This document shows positions 27,998 through 38,338 of a stretch of DNA of 64,000 nucleotides, piece after piece. Location of the stretch: the NCBI GenBank assembly GCA_963667205.1, contig OY762959.1:1116001-1180000 (forward strand), in the 5' to 3' direction. The position numbers were made by a program, and so were the translations under genes. Position 1 is the first letter of the stretch. The number at the start of each line of letters is the position of its first letter. The stretch comes from CF-162 sp963667205 (lineage in GTDB: Bacteria > Chloroflexota > Dehalococcoidia > SM23-28-2 > RBG-16-64-32). The notes under the pieces were generated by a model. It was given only the letters and a program-made list of their open reading frames with translations. It did no database searches and was not told where the DNA came from.

Positions 27998-28618
27998 ATG
28001 ACAGACAAGCCCAAGGTCGAAGTCTACGAAGTCCGCGACGACCCACAGCTCAGCCGCTCCGACATCATCTCGCAGTCCCTGCGTCAGGACGTCAAGAGCC
28101 TCGAGCCATCGCCGGCCGATCCCACGCAGGGCAACGCCGCCTACCGCCAGATCCTGCCCGGGATCATGCAGATGCCGGCCGACTGGCTGATCGCCTGGGG
28201 ACGCAAGTCTTCGCTTTGGCCGCTGACGTTCGGCCTCGCCTGCTGCGCGATCGAGATGATCTCGACGTTCATGGCGCGCCACGACCTGGACCGCTTCGGC
28301 ATCGTGCCCTGGCCCTCGCCCCGACAAGCGGACGTGATGATCGTCTCCGGCACCGTCACCAAGAAGATGGCGCCCGCCGTCAAGCTACTGTACGAGCAGA
28401 TGCCGAGCCCGAAGTGGGTGATCAGCATGGGCGCCTGCGCGACGAACGGCGGCCCCTACACGCGCTACGACCGCGTGCTGCAGGGCGTGGACAAGATCGT
28501 CCCGGTTGACGTTTACGTGCCGGGCTGCCCACCCCGTCCCGAAGCGCTGATGGACGCCTTCCTGGCGCTGCAGAAGAAGATCATGGAAGAGCGCGGCAAG
28601 ATCGGCCGGGCTTCGTGA
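27998..28618 (+). CDS. nuoB: NADH-quinone oxidoreductase subunit B
   Basis: 206 residues. It carries the N2 [4Fe-4S] ligands: tandem C82-C83 in FGLACCAIEM, C147 in GACATNGGPY and C177 in VPGCPPRPEALM. The N-terminal 45 residues are an acidic, Pro-containing extension longer than in many NuoB. Peripheral-arm subunit next to quinone. It overlaps nuoC by 4 nt (GTGA). Confidence 0.93.
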   Translation: MTDKPKVEVYEVRDDPQLSRSDIISQSLRQDVKSLEPSPADPTQGNAAYRQILPGIMQMPADWLIAWGRKSSLWPLTFGLACCAIEMISTFMARHDLDRFGIVPWPSPRQADVMIVSGTVTKKMAPAVKLLYEQMPSPKWVISMGACATNGGPYTRYDRVLQGVDKIVPVDVYVPGCPPRPEALMDAFLALQKKIMEERGKIGRAS

Positions 28619-29694
28619 CGACGGGACAAGAGACCGCACAGGAGGCACCGCCGCCGCCTGAGCCCGGACCGCTGGTGAAGCTGCTGCAAGAGCTGCTTCC
28701 CGGCGTCGGCTTCGAGATCCGGGAGACGCCCCTCGACGAGACCGTCACCATCAGCCGCGACAACTTCGCGAAGGTGATGGAGACCCTCAAGAGCCACGAG
28801 CGGCTGCGCTTCGACTACCTGCGCTGCCTCTCCGGCGTCGACTACCTGACGGAGCTGGAGACCGTCTACCACTTCTACTCCTACGAACACGGACACAAGC
28901 TCGCGGTGAAGGTGCGCTGCCCCTACGAAGACGCGCACGTGCCCACCGTCAGCCACATCTGGGCGACCGCCAACTGGCACGAGCGCGAGACGCACGAGAT
29001 GTACGGCATCGTCTTCGACGGGCACCCGGACCTGCGTCCGCTGCTCACGGAGGAAGGTCTGGGCTACTACCTTCTGCGCAAGAGCCACCCGCTGGCGGAC
29101 ATCGAGGAGTGGCAGGAGAGCTACCTGTCGGCGATCGACGAAGCGAAGCGGCAGGCTGCGGCCGCCGGCGGCGAGGCGCCACCGCCAATGTCCAAGGTGG
29201 CGATCGCGCAGGCCAAGGCGAAGGTGATGAAGGAGGCGCGCGACAAGGCCCGCAGCGAAGGCCTCTCGCCCGAAGACGAGAAGGCCGCCGTCCGCGCCGC
29301 AATCGATAAGTTCAACGAGGATCTGGCGTCGGGTCAGGCCGGTGGCGCGGCCGCTGCGCCGGCGCCGATGTCAAAAGTCGAGCTGGCGCAGGCGAAGGCC
29401 AAGGTCATCACGAAGGCCCGCAGCGAAGCCCGCGCCAAAGGCATGTCCACCGAAGACGAGAAGGCGCTCGTCGCCGAGGCGATCAAGAAGTTCTCGGCGG
29501 AGCAGGAAGCCGGCGCTGCACCGGCCACGGCCGCCCCGAAGAAGGAGATGTCCAAAGTCGAGCTGGCGCAGGCCAAGGCGAAGGTCATCACCAAGGCCCG
29601 CAGCGAAGCCCGCGCTCAGGGTATGTCCACCGAAGATGAAAAGAAGTTCGTGGCCGAGGCGCTCAAGAAGTTCTCGGCGGAGCAGGGCAGCTAG
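28615..29694 (+). CDS. nuoC: NADH-quinone oxidoreductase subunit C with triplicated C-terminal repeat
   Basis: 359 residues from a GTG overlapping nuoB. Residues about 20-165 are the NuoC core (RFDYLRCLSGVDYL, ANWHERETHEMYGIVFDGHPDLRPLL). NuoC normally ends soon after the ADIEEWQE region. Here three repeats follow, starting at residues 192, 252 and 312 with an exact 60-residue period. Each reads MSKVxxAQAKAKVxxKAR, then an acidic turn and a helix ending KKFSAEQ or similar, separated by Ala/Pro/Gly linkers. The repeats are Lys/Ala/Glu-rich helix pairs of unknown role. The core should function in the peripheral arm with NuoB, D and I. Confidence 0.9.
   Translation: MTTGQETAQEAPPPPEPGPLVKLLQELLPGVGFEIRETPLDETVTISRDNFAKVMETLKSHERLRFDYLRCLSGVDYLTELETVYHFYSYEHGHKLAVKVRCPYEDAHVPTVSHIWATANWHERETHEMYGIVFDGHPDLRPLLTEEGLGYYLLRKSHPLADIEEWQESYLSAIDEAKRQAAAAGGEAPPPMSKVAIAQAKAKVMKEARDKARSEGLSPEDEKAAVRAAIDKFNEDLASGQAGGAAAAPAPMSKVELAQAKAKVITKARSEARAKGMSTEDEKALVAEAIKKFSAEQEAGAAPATAAPKKEMSKVELAQAKAKVITKARSEARAQGMSTEDEKKFVAEALKKFSAEQGS
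29188..29691 (+). repeat. Three in-frame 180-bp-period repeats within nuoC
   Basis: Units begin at 29188, 29368 and 29548 (residues 192, 252, 312). The second and third are nearly identical at protein level, the first more diverged, suggesting stepwise duplication. Confidence 0.85.
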
Positions 29695-29696
29695 CG

Positions 29697-30836
<1,140 letters not shown>

Positions 30837-30867
30837 CGATGGAACGGGGAACAAGGCGGGGCGGCGC

Positions 30868-31989
30868 ATGACCTTGCTCCTCGCCGAGAACGTCTGGCTC
30901 GATGCCTTGCTGCGGATGGGGATCGTCGCCATGCTCGTGCCGGTCGGGGTCATCATGCTGACCTGGGTGGAGCGCAAGGTCATCGGCCGGTTGCAGCAGC
31001 GCCTGGGGCCGATGCGCGTTGGGCCGTACGGCCTGCTCCAGGGCATCGCCGACACGATCAAGCTGCTCACGAAGGAAGACGTGCGCCCGGACAGCGCCGA
31101 CCGGCCGACGTTTGAGCTGGCCGTGTTCGTCATCGTCGTGCCCGTGTTTATGGCGGCCGTCGCCGTGCCCTTCACGTCTGACATCTTCGTTCGCAACATG
31201 GGTCTGGGGCTCTTCTACTTCCTCGCCGTGTCCAGCCTCGGCATCGTCGGCTTCGTGATGGCCGGCTGGGGCTCCGACAACAAGTACGCGCTGCTGGGCG
31301 GGGTCCGCGCCGGCGCGCAGCTCATCAGCTACGAGATCCCGCTCATCCTGGCGGCGGTGGCGGTGGCGATGCTGGGCCAGAGCCTCAACCTCTACACTCT
31401 CGTGGCGCTGCAAGCCGACACGCCGTTCATCGCCTATCAACCGCTGGCCTTCATCATCTTCATGATCGCCGGCCTGGCGGAGCTCTACCGGCAGCCGTTC
31501 GACATCCCGGTCGCCGAGTCGGAAGTCGTCGGTGGCCCTTCCGTTGAGTATTCGGGCATCCGCTGGTCGATGTTCCAGATGGGCGAGTTCGTGAGCCTCG
31601 TCCTCATCTCGGCGTTGGCCTCGCTGATCTTCCTTGGAGGCTGGGCTTGGCCGTTCGGCGCCGACAACGCCACGTGGCTGCAGGTCGTGCTGATGGCCGG
31701 CAAGACGTCGGCCTTCATCCTCTTCTTCATGTGGACGCGCGCGACGGTGCCGCGTCTGCGAATCGACCAGCTGATGGCTCTGTGCTGGCAGATCCTGTTG
31801 CCCTTCACATTCCTGCAAATCATAATCAACGGGCTGGTGCTGGTTTACGACTGGCCGGAATGGACGCTGACGATACTCTCCGGCGCCGCCGCGATCGCCA
31901 TGGGAGCCCTAATCTACCAGGTCGCGCGCCGCTCGGGCGTCCTTTACCAGACTTCCGGTGCGGCTCAACGAGTCGGGAGTGTGCTCTGA
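30868..31989 (+). CDS. nuoH: NADH-quinone oxidoreductase subunit H
   Basis: 373 residues from ATG 30868 (MTLLLAENVWLDALLRMG). The conserved ERKVIGRLQQRLGPMRVGPYGLLQGIADTIKLLTKED block and EVVGGPSVEYSGIRWSMFQMGEF match NuoH, the membrane subunit that links quinone chemistry to the proton path; eight helices are expected. Its stop overlaps the nuoI start (TGATG). Confidence 0.92.
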   Translation: MTLLLAENVWLDALLRMGIVAMLVPVGVIMLTWVERKVIGRLQQRLGPMRVGPYGLLQGIADTIKLLTKEDVRPDSADRPTFELAVFVIVVPVFMAAVAVPFTSDIFVRNMGLGLFYFLAVSSLGIVGFVMAGWGSDNKYALLGGVRAGAQLISYEIPLILAAVAVAMLGQSLNLYTLVALQADTPFIAYQPLAFIIFMIAGLAELYRQPFDIPVAESEVVGGPSVEYSGIRWSMFQMGEFVSLVLISALASLIFLGGWAWPFGADNATWLQVVLMAGKTSAFILFFMWTRATVPRLRIDQLMALCWQILLPFTFLQIIINGLVLVYDWPEWTLTILSGAAAIAMGALIYQVARRSGVLYQTSGAAQRVGSVL

Positions 31990-32546
31990 TGCTAGGAATC
32001 CTTAAGGCGATGAAGACGACGATACGGGCCGCCCTGCGCAAGCCCGTCACCGTCGAGTACCCGACCGAGAAGAAGGAGCTACCGCACCGCTCTCGCGGGT
32101 TACCGGTGCTCCTCTGGGATTTCGAGAAGGACGAGCCGTTCTGCACCGGCTGCCAGGTCTGCGCCCGCTACTGCCCGGTGGACTGCATCACCGTGACGAT
32201 GAAGGACAACCCGAAGAAGGCGGCAGGCAAGAGCAAGCGCAAGAAGATCGTCGATCACTTCTACCTCGACTACGCGCGCTGCATGCGCTGCGACATCTGC
32301 GTAGAGGTCTGCAACTTCGACGCCATCGTGATGAACAACACCTGGGAGGGCGTCGAGCTTTCCACCTACGACCGACAGGACCTCGTCCTGGACAAGGACG
32401 CCTTGCTCAAGCAGTCGCGCACCGGCGAGCTCAAGGACCCGTTCCGCGAGCCGATGGGCGTGGCGCACTCCGGCTGGTCACCGAAGGTCGAGGAGGGAGA
32501 AGAGGCGGAGGAAGCCGCACCGGGCGAGGAAGGCGGCGAGGGGTAA
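31989..32546 (+). CDS. nuoI: NADH-quinone oxidoreductase subunit I
   Basis: 185 residues. Two ferredoxin-type [4Fe-4S] motifs: C52, C55, C58, C62 (CTGCQVCARYCP), and C98, C101, C104, C108 (CMRCDICVEVCN, with Asn replacing the usual Pro after the last Cys). The Glu/Ala-rich C-terminal tail (EEGEEAEEAAPGEEGGEG) is unusual and acidic. In the absence of NuoE/F/G, this subunit with NuoB would be the entry path for electrons. Confidence 0.93.
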   Translation: MLGILKAMKTTIRAALRKPVTVEYPTEKKELPHRSRGLPVLLWDFEKDEPFCTGCQVCARYCPVDCITVTMKDNPKKAAGKSKRKKIVDHFYLDYARCMRCDICVEVCNFDAIVMNNTWEGVELSTYDRQDLVLDKDALLKQSRTGELKDPFREPMGVAHSGWSPKVEEGEEAEEAAPGEEGGEG

Positions 32547-32577
32547 ATCCAGAGTTGAACCACACCCGCACCCCCGC

Positions 32578-33075
32578 ATGACGTACGAAGAAGCGGTCTT
32601 CTACGTTATCGCCGCAGTCACCGTCGCCGGCGGCCTCGGCGTCGTTACAGCCCGCAACGTCGTCCACTCCGCGCTCTTCTTGATCCTGGCGCTGATGGGC
32701 GTTGCCGGAGTCTTCGTGCTCCTCGCTTCGGAGTTCCTGGCGATCGTCCAGGTGCTCGTCTACGGCGGCGCCGTCACCATCCTCATCCTCTTCGCGATGA
32801 TGCTGACGCGCGTCCGCGACATCGACGGCCCGATCGACGGCCCGCAGCGGCCAATCGCGGTGCTGGCGGCGGCCGTCTTCCTCGGCACCACCGTGCTCGC
32901 CGTCAAGGAGACTGCGTGGCGGGGCAACACGGAGGAGGCAACGGTCGTCGACATCAACCAGATCGGCGACGCGCTCTTTACGACCTGGGCGATGCCCTTT
33001 GAGATCGCCTCGCTCGTGCTGATGGTCGCCCTCGTCGGCGCGATCGTCCTGGCGCGAGGGGAGGAGGGCGAATGA
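32578..33075 (+). CDS. nuoJ: NADH-quinone oxidoreductase subunit J
   Basis: 165 residues with five membrane helices; NVVHSALFLILALMGVAGVFVLLASEFLAIVQVLVYGGAVTILILFAMML is the core NuoJ block. Its stop overlaps the nuoK start by ATGA. Confidence 0.9.
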   Translation: MTYEEAVFYVIAAVTVAGGLGVVTARNVVHSALFLILALMGVAGVFVLLASEFLAIVQVLVYGGAVTILILFAMMLTRVRDIDGPIDGPQRPIAVLAAAVFLGTTVLAVKETAWRGNTEEATVVDINQIGDALFTTWAMPFEIASLVLMVALVGAIVLARGEEGE

Positions 33076-33380
33076 TCCCGATCGACAACTTCCTGGTGCT
33101 CTCGGCGATCCTCTTCTCGCTTGGCATGTACGGGGTGCTGGCCCGCCGCAACGCCGTGCTCATCCTGATGAGCGTCGAGCTGATGCTGCAGGCCGTCGTA
33201 ATCAACTTCGTCGCCTTCGCCGTCTACCTGGACCCGGAAGCGTTCACGGGCATCATCTTCGCGGTCTTCGTCATCGTCATCGCCGCGGCCGAGGCGGGCC
33301 TGGCGCTGGCGATCATCCTGCGCCTCTTCCGCAACCGCCAGATCTCCAACGTCGACGAAGCGAACCTGATGAAGTGGTAG
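33072..33380 (+). CDS. nuoK: NADH-quinone oxidoreductase subunit K
   Basis: 102 residues, three membrane helices; NAVLILMSVELMLQAVVINFVAF and AAAEAGLALAIILRLFRNR carry the conserved membrane Glu residues of NuoK. Overlaps nuoJ by 4 nt. Confidence 0.92.
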   Translation: MIPIDNFLVLSAILFSLGMYGVLARRNAVLILMSVELMLQAVVINFVAFAVYLDPEAFTGIIFAVFVIVIAAAEAGLALAIILRLFRNRQISNVDEANLMKW

Positions 33381-33393
33381 GGATGAACTGACG

Positions 33394-35313
33394 ATGGGTA
33401 TGGAGCAGGCCTGGCTGATCCCGGCGATTCCGGCCGCCGCTTTCGCGATCCTGCTGATCTTCGGACCGTACCTGCCGCGCCGGGGCGACTGGCTCGCCAT
33501 CGCCGCGATCGGCGCCTCGTTCGTCCTCGTCTTCCCCGTGCTCGCGGACCTCCTCGACCGGGCCGACGGCACGACGTACGTCGCTGGCGAGAAGGCCTGG
33601 GAGTGGATCTCCTTCGACCTGGGGAGCGTCGGCGAGACGTTCGAGATCGAAATCGGCTTCTACGTCGACCCGATCACGATCGTCATGCTGGCGGTCGTGA
33701 CGCTGGTGGCGTTGATGGTGCAGGTCTACTCCATCGCCTATATGAAGGGCGACTCGCGCTACGGCTGGTACTTCACTGTGATGAGCCTGTTCGCGGCGTC
33801 GATGCTAACGCTCGTGCTCGCAAACAACCTGCTTCTGCTATACGCCGGGTGGGAGGCGGTAGGCTTCTGCTCGTTCCTTCTGATCGGCTTCTGGTGGGAG
33901 AAGCGCTCGGCGGCAGAAGCGGCGAAGAAGGCGTTTATCACGACGCGCGTCGGCGACGTCGGCCTCCTCATCGGCATCATCATGCTCTGGCACGAAGGAC
34001 CCAACACCTTCAACATCCAGGAGATCATCCACTTCGCGGAGGGGGGCGGATACGGCGACACGTACCTGACGGCGGCCGTGCTCTTCCTGTTCATGGGCGC
34101 GCTCGGCAAGTCGGGCCAGTTCCCGCTGCACGTCTGGCTGCCCGACGCGATGGAAGGCCCGACGCCCGTCTCCGCGCTGATCCACGCCGCGACGATGGTC
34201 GTCGCCGGCGTCTACCTCGTCGCGCGCATGCTGCCGCTGTTCGAAGTCGCCGACCCGATCGCGCTGAACGTCGTCCTCATCGTCGGCCTCATAACGGTGA
34301 TGCTCTCGGCGACGATGGGCCTGGCGGCGACCGACATCAAGCGCGTGATCGCCTACTCGACGCTGAACTCGCTCGGACTCATGTTCGTCGCGCTCGGCTC
34401 GAGTGCCGTCGCCGCGGCGATGCTCTACCTCTTCGTTCACGGCTTCTTCAAGGCGCTGCTGTTCCTGGGCGCCGGCTCCGTGATTCACGCTACGGAGGAG
34501 CAGGACATGAACCGCCTGGGCGGCCTGGCGGCCAAGATGCCGATCACGGCGGCGACGTTCGCTATCGGCACGCTGGCGATGATCGGGCTCGTCCCCTTAT
34601 CGGGCTTCTGGGCGAAGGACGAAGTGCTCGTCTTCGCCGAGGAGGAGCAGCACGTCATCGTCTACCTCGTGCTCCTCTCAAGCCTCGCGATCACCGGCCT
34701 CTATATGGCGCGTCTCTTCGTGCGGACGTTCCTCTTCGCGCCGCGCGAGCAGGCCACCTACGACCACGCCCACGAAGGCGGTGCGCTGATCACCGTCCCG
34801 CTGCTGATCCTCGGCCTGCTGGCGGCGGTCGGCGGCTTCGTCGTCTTCGACGAGGTCGGCGAAGCGCTGGGCTTCCCCGGCGGCTTCGCCCAGTTCGTCT
34901 TCCTGCACGAGGCGCACCAGTTCGACTTCCAGCTCGACACGGCGATCACTTCGACCGTGCTCGCCGGCGGCGGCGCCGTAGTCGGTTGGGTGCTATGGCA
35001 GGGCAAGGCAGAGCTGGCGGCACGCATCCGCGATGCCTTCTCGCCGATCTCGACGCTGCTGGCGAACCGCTACTACGTCGACGAGGTCTACCAGTTCGCG
35101 ATCGACCGCGTCGTGCTCGTGCTGGGCGGCATCATCGCCTGGTTCGACCGCGTGGTGATCAACGACCGCGGGGTCAACGGCTCCGCATATATTGCCTACT
35201 TCACCGGCCTGGAAGCGAGGCTCCTGCAGACGGGCCGCATCCCCAACTACGCCCTGGCGATCGTCGTCGGCATTCTCATCCTGGCGATCGTCATGCTGGT
35301 GACGCAGGTGTAG
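33394..35313 (+). CDS. nuoL: NADH-quinone oxidoreductase subunit L
   Basis: 639 residues, full length. Antiporter-like membrane subunit with GWEAVGFCSFLLIGFWWEKRSA, KSGQFPLHVWLPDAMEGPTPVSALIHAATMVVAGV and HGFFKALLFLGAGSVIHA. It has the lateral helix and C-terminal helix expected of NuoL. ATG at 33394; a second ATG two codons later is possible. Proton-pumping subunit at the distal end of the membrane arm. Confidence 0.93.
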   Translation: MGMEQAWLIPAIPAAAFAILLIFGPYLPRRGDWLAIAAIGASFVLVFPVLADLLDRADGTTYVAGEKAWEWISFDLGSVGETFEIEIGFYVDPITIVMLAVVTLVALMVQVYSIAYMKGDSRYGWYFTVMSLFAASMLTLVLANNLLLLYAGWEAVGFCSFLLIGFWWEKRSAAEAAKKAFITTRVGDVGLLIGIIMLWHEGPNTFNIQEIIHFAEGGGYGDTYLTAAVLFLFMGALGKSGQFPLHVWLPDAMEGPTPVSALIHAATMVVAGVYLVARMLPLFEVADPIALNVVLIVGLITVMLSATMGLAATDIKRVIAYSTLNSLGLMFVALGSSAVAAAMLYLFVHGFFKALLFLGAGSVIHATEEQDMNRLGGLAAKMPITAATFAIGTLAMIGLVPLSGFWAKDEVLVFAEEEQHVIVYLVLLSSLAITGLYMARLFVRTFLFAPREQATYDHAHEGGALITVPLLILGLLAAVGGFVVFDEVGEALGFPGGFAQFVFLHEAHQFDFQLDTAITSTVLAGGGAVVGWVLWQGKAELAARIRDAFSPISTLLANRYYVDEVYQFAIDRVVLVLGGIIAWFDRVVINDRGVNGSAYIAYFTGLEARLLQTGRIPNYALAIVVGILILAIVMLVTQV

Positions 35314-35316
35314 CGC

Positions 35317-36822
35317 ATGGACCTTGTACTTCTCGCGCTGATCGTGATCCCGCTGGCCGTCTGCCCGCTGTTCATGCTCATCCCCTCGCAGTATCCCCAG
35401 CTGTCGCGCTACCTGGCAGCGCTGGCCGGCACCGCGCTCCTCGTGCTTTCCGCGCTCGTCTTCATCGTCTACGAGTTCGATGGCGGCAGCGGCCTGCGCT
35501 TCGAGCTGCAGTGGGACTGGCTGGAGAACATCGGCTTCCTGGGCGAGAACGGCATCACGTTCTACCTCGGCGTCGACGGCGTGGGAGCGCCGCTGGTGCT
35601 GCTGAACGGCATCGTGATCTTCGCGGCGGTGTTCGTCTCCTGGAACATCACGCACCGCACTAAGGACTTCTTCATTCTGCTGTTCCTGCTCGTCTCCGGC
35701 GTCTACGGCGTGTTCATCTCCCAGGACCTCTTCTTCTTCTTCTTCTGGTACGAGGTTGCTGTGCTGCCGATGTACCTGCTGATCGCCGTCTGGGGCGCCA
35801 GCAGCGAGTTCCCCACGTTCTCGCGCCCTAAGGAATACGGCGCGATGAAGCTGACGATGATGCTCGTCGGGGGTTCCGTGCTGATCTTCATCGCCATCTT
35901 CGCGCTCTTCGTCGAGGCCGGCGCCGGCACCTTCGACATGACGGTGCTGCGCGAGCAATCGCTGGACGAGGACTTCCAGAAGTGGGTCTACCCGCTGTTC
36001 ATGGTCGGCTTCGGCGTACTTGCCGGCATGTGGCCGCTCCATACGTGGTCGCCCGACGGCCATGTCGCGGCGCCGACGGGCGTCTCGATGCTGCACGCCG
36101 GCGTGCTGATGAAGCTGGGCGCGTTCGGCATCCTGCGCGTCGGCATGACGCTGCTGCCGGAGGGCGCGGAGTTCTGGGCGCCCGTCCTGATGGCGCTCGG
36201 CGTAACGGGGGCGGTCTACGGGTCCGTCTCGGCGCTTGCACAGACGGACCTCAAGTACATGGTCGGCTACTCCAGCGTCAGCCACATGGGCTTCGTGCTC
36301 ATGGGACTAGCGAGCATGACGCAGATCGGCGTCAACGGCGCGGTGCTGCAGATGTTCGCGCACGGCGCAATGACGGCTCTCATGTTCACCAACGTCGGCG
36401 CCCTCTACGACCAGGCGCACATCCGCGACATGACGCAGTTCGGCGGCATCGCCAAGCGCATGCCGCGCCACTCCGCCTTCTTCGCCATCGCCGGCTTATC
36501 GTCGCTCGGCTTACCGGGTCTAGCCGGGTTCGTCGCCGAGTTCCACATCTTCGTCGGCGTCTTCCGGGCCGGCTACTGGTGGGCCGGCGGCCTCGGCATC
36601 CTCTCGGCGGCGATCACGGCAACGTACGTCCTGCGCATGCTGGCCCGCGCCTACTTCGGCCCGCTAAACGACAAGTGGGACGGCCTGAAGGAGATGCGCC
36701 TAGGCGAGCAGTTCGCCGGTGCGGTCCTGATCGCGATGATCCTCTTCATGGGCCTCTGGCCGGCGCCGTTCATCGATCGCATCAGCGAAACGGTTGAGAT
36801 GATTCCGGGGATCACGGGATGA
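35317..36822 (+). CDS. nuoM: NADH-quinone oxidoreductase subunit M
   Basis: 501 residues. ENGITFYLGVDGVGAPLVLLNG, FFFFWYEVAVLPMYLLIAVWG and MWPLHTWSPDGHVAAPTGVSMLHAGVLMKLGAFG are conserved NuoM segments with the proton-path Glu and Lys. It starts 3 nt after nuoL and overlaps nuoN by 4 nt (ATGA). Confidence 0.93.
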   Translation: MDLVLLALIVIPLAVCPLFMLIPSQYPQLSRYLAALAGTALLVLSALVFIVYEFDGGSGLRFELQWDWLENIGFLGENGITFYLGVDGVGAPLVLLNGIVIFAAVFVSWNITHRTKDFFILLFLLVSGVYGVFISQDLFFFFFWYEVAVLPMYLLIAVWGASSEFPTFSRPKEYGAMKLTMMLVGGSVLIFIAIFALFVEAGAGTFDMTVLREQSLDEDFQKWVYPLFMVGFGVLAGMWPLHTWSPDGHVAAPTGVSMLHAGVLMKLGAFGILRVGMTLLPEGAEFWAPVLMALGVTGAVYGSVSALAQTDLKYMVGYSSVSHMGFVLMGLASMTQIGVNGAVLQMFAHGAMTALMFTNVGALYDQAHIRDMTQFGGIAKRMPRHSAFFAIAGLSSLGLPGLAGFVAEFHIFVGVFRAGYWWAGGLGILSAAITATYVLRMLARAYFGPLNDKWDGLKEMRLGEQFAGAVLIAMILFMGLWPAPFIDRISETVEMIPGITG

Positions 36823-38300
36823 GCGCCTCGCTCCAATGGGAGCTGCTGGCGCCCGAGTACCTGCTCGCGGGCTGGGCGGCCTTCGTCATCCTCATCGAGC
36901 TCTTCTGGGGCGGCCTGGGAAAGGAGCGCCTGGGCTGGCTGGCGGCGCTCGGCGCGGCCGGCGCGGGCGGGCTCTCGCTGATCTGGGTCGATGACGCCAA
37001 GCAGTTCGGCGAGCTGGCCGACATCAACGACTACACGACGCTGTTCCGCGTGCTCTTTTGCGGCATCGGCGCCACGGTCTGCATCATCTCCGCGCGCTAC
37101 GTGAGCGACCGCCTGCTGCACCCCAGCGAGTACTACGCCCTGATCCTGCTCGCCGTCATCGGCGCCAACGGCATGGCGGCGGCGCACGAGCTGCTGACGG
37201 CCTACATCTCGCTGGAGCTGCTGAGCTTCAGCCTCTACGCGCTCACCGCGTACGCCAAGTTCGACCTGCGCTCCAACGAAGCCGGCCTGAAGTACATGCT
37301 GCTCGGCGCGTTCTCCTCCGCGATCTTCCTCTACGGCATCGGCCTCATCTACGGCACGACCGGCTCGACGCAGTACGCCGTGATCGGAGACGTGCTGAGC
37401 GGAGACACGAGCGACATCGAGTGGGGGGTATACCTGGGACTGGCGATGATGATCGGCGGACTTGGCTTCAAAGTGGCTGCCGTGCCGTTCCACATGTACA
37501 CGCCGGACGCCTACGAGGGCGCGCCGATCCCGATCACGGCGCTGATCTCGGCACTATCGAAGGCGGCAGGGTTCGCCTTCTTCCTCAAGCTGTTCGCCGG
37601 AGCCTTCCTGCCCCTGATCGACGACTGGCGCTACTTCATCGCCGGCCTCGCCGTGGCGACGATGGCCCTCGGCAACCTGGTCGCCATCCAGCAGCGCAAC
37701 ATGAAGCGGCTGCTCGCCTACTCCAGCATCGGCCAGGTGGGATACCTGCTGCTGGGCATCGCGGCGCTCTCGCACGACGCGGCCAGCGCGCTGGTGCTGC
37801 ACCTGATCGGCTACGCCGTGACGAACCTGGCCGCGTTCACCTGCGTCATCCTCTACTACAACTGGACCGGCAAGGAGGAGATCGGCGAGTACAAGGGTCT
37901 GGCCGAGCGCGCGCCTTACCTAGCACTCTGCCTGACGATCGCGCTCTTCTCGCTCGCCGGCATGCCGCTTTTCGCCGGGTTTGCCACGAAGTTCATCCTC
38001 TTCCAGGCAGCGGCCGACCAGGACCTGCTCTGGCTCGCCGGCGTGGCCGCGTTCTTCAGCTTCGTGTCCCTCTACTACTACCTGATCGTCATCCGCGAGA
38101 TGTACCTGGGCGAGCCGGAGGAGAAGACACGCTTCCCGACACCGTGGCTCGAATACACGGCGCTGGCGGTGCTCATAGCCGGCGTCTTCCTGGTCGGTCT
38201 CTACCCGAAGCCGGTACTGGAAGCCGTCGAGGGCAGTACGGCCACGATCTTCGTCGGGGGAGAGTTAGAGTCTGGCGAAGATCTCGTCGGAGCGCCCTAG
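36819..38300 (+). CDS. nuoN: NADH-quinone oxidoreductase subunit N
   Basis: 493 residues. Antiporter-like subunit with ELLTAYISLELLSFSLYALTAY, GLGFKVAAVPFHMYTPDAYEGAPIPITALIS and RNMKRLLAYSSIGQVGYLLLG. Last gene of the complex I operon; its stop codon lies within a strong hairpin at 38291-38321. Confidence 0.93.
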   Translation: MSASLQWELLAPEYLLAGWAAFVILIELFWGGLGKERLGWLAALGAAGAGGLSLIWVDDAKQFGELADINDYTTLFRVLFCGIGATVCIISARYVSDRLLHPSEYYALILLAVIGANGMAAAHELLTAYISLELLSFSLYALTAYAKFDLRSNEAGLKYMLLGAFSSAIFLYGIGLIYGTTGSTQYAVIGDVLSGDTSDIEWGVYLGLAMMIGGLGFKVAAVPFHMYTPDAYEGAPIPITALISALSKAAGFAFFLKLFAGAFLPLIDDWRYFIAGLAVATMALGNLVAIQQRNMKRLLAYSSIGQVGYLLLGIAALSHDAASALVLHLIGYAVTNLAAFTCVILYYNWTGKEEIGEYKGLAERAPYLALCLTIALFSLAGMPLFAGFATKFILFQAAADQDLLWLAGVAAFFSFVSLYYYLIVIREMYLGEPEEKTRFPTPWLEYTALAVLIAGVFLVGLYPKPVLEAVEGSTATIFVGGELESGEDLVGAP

Positions 38301-38321
38301 CTGCGTAACAAGTAGGGCGCT
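38291..38321 (+). terminator. Hairpin at the end of the nuo operon
   Basis: AGCGCCCTA (38291-38299) pairs perfectly with TAGGGCGCT (38313-38321); the 13-nt loop follows the nuoN stop, and TTCGCGTT comes after. Probably an operon terminator. Confidence 0.5.
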
Positions 38322-38338
38322 TTCGCGTTCCAATTATC

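Noticed and set aside
33603..35663. Long open frame overlapping nuoL/nuoM in another frame
   Set aside because: It is Arg/Pro-rich with no family features; GC-rich coding DNA commonly keeps the alternate frames open. The nuoL and nuoM frames carry all the conserved motifs.
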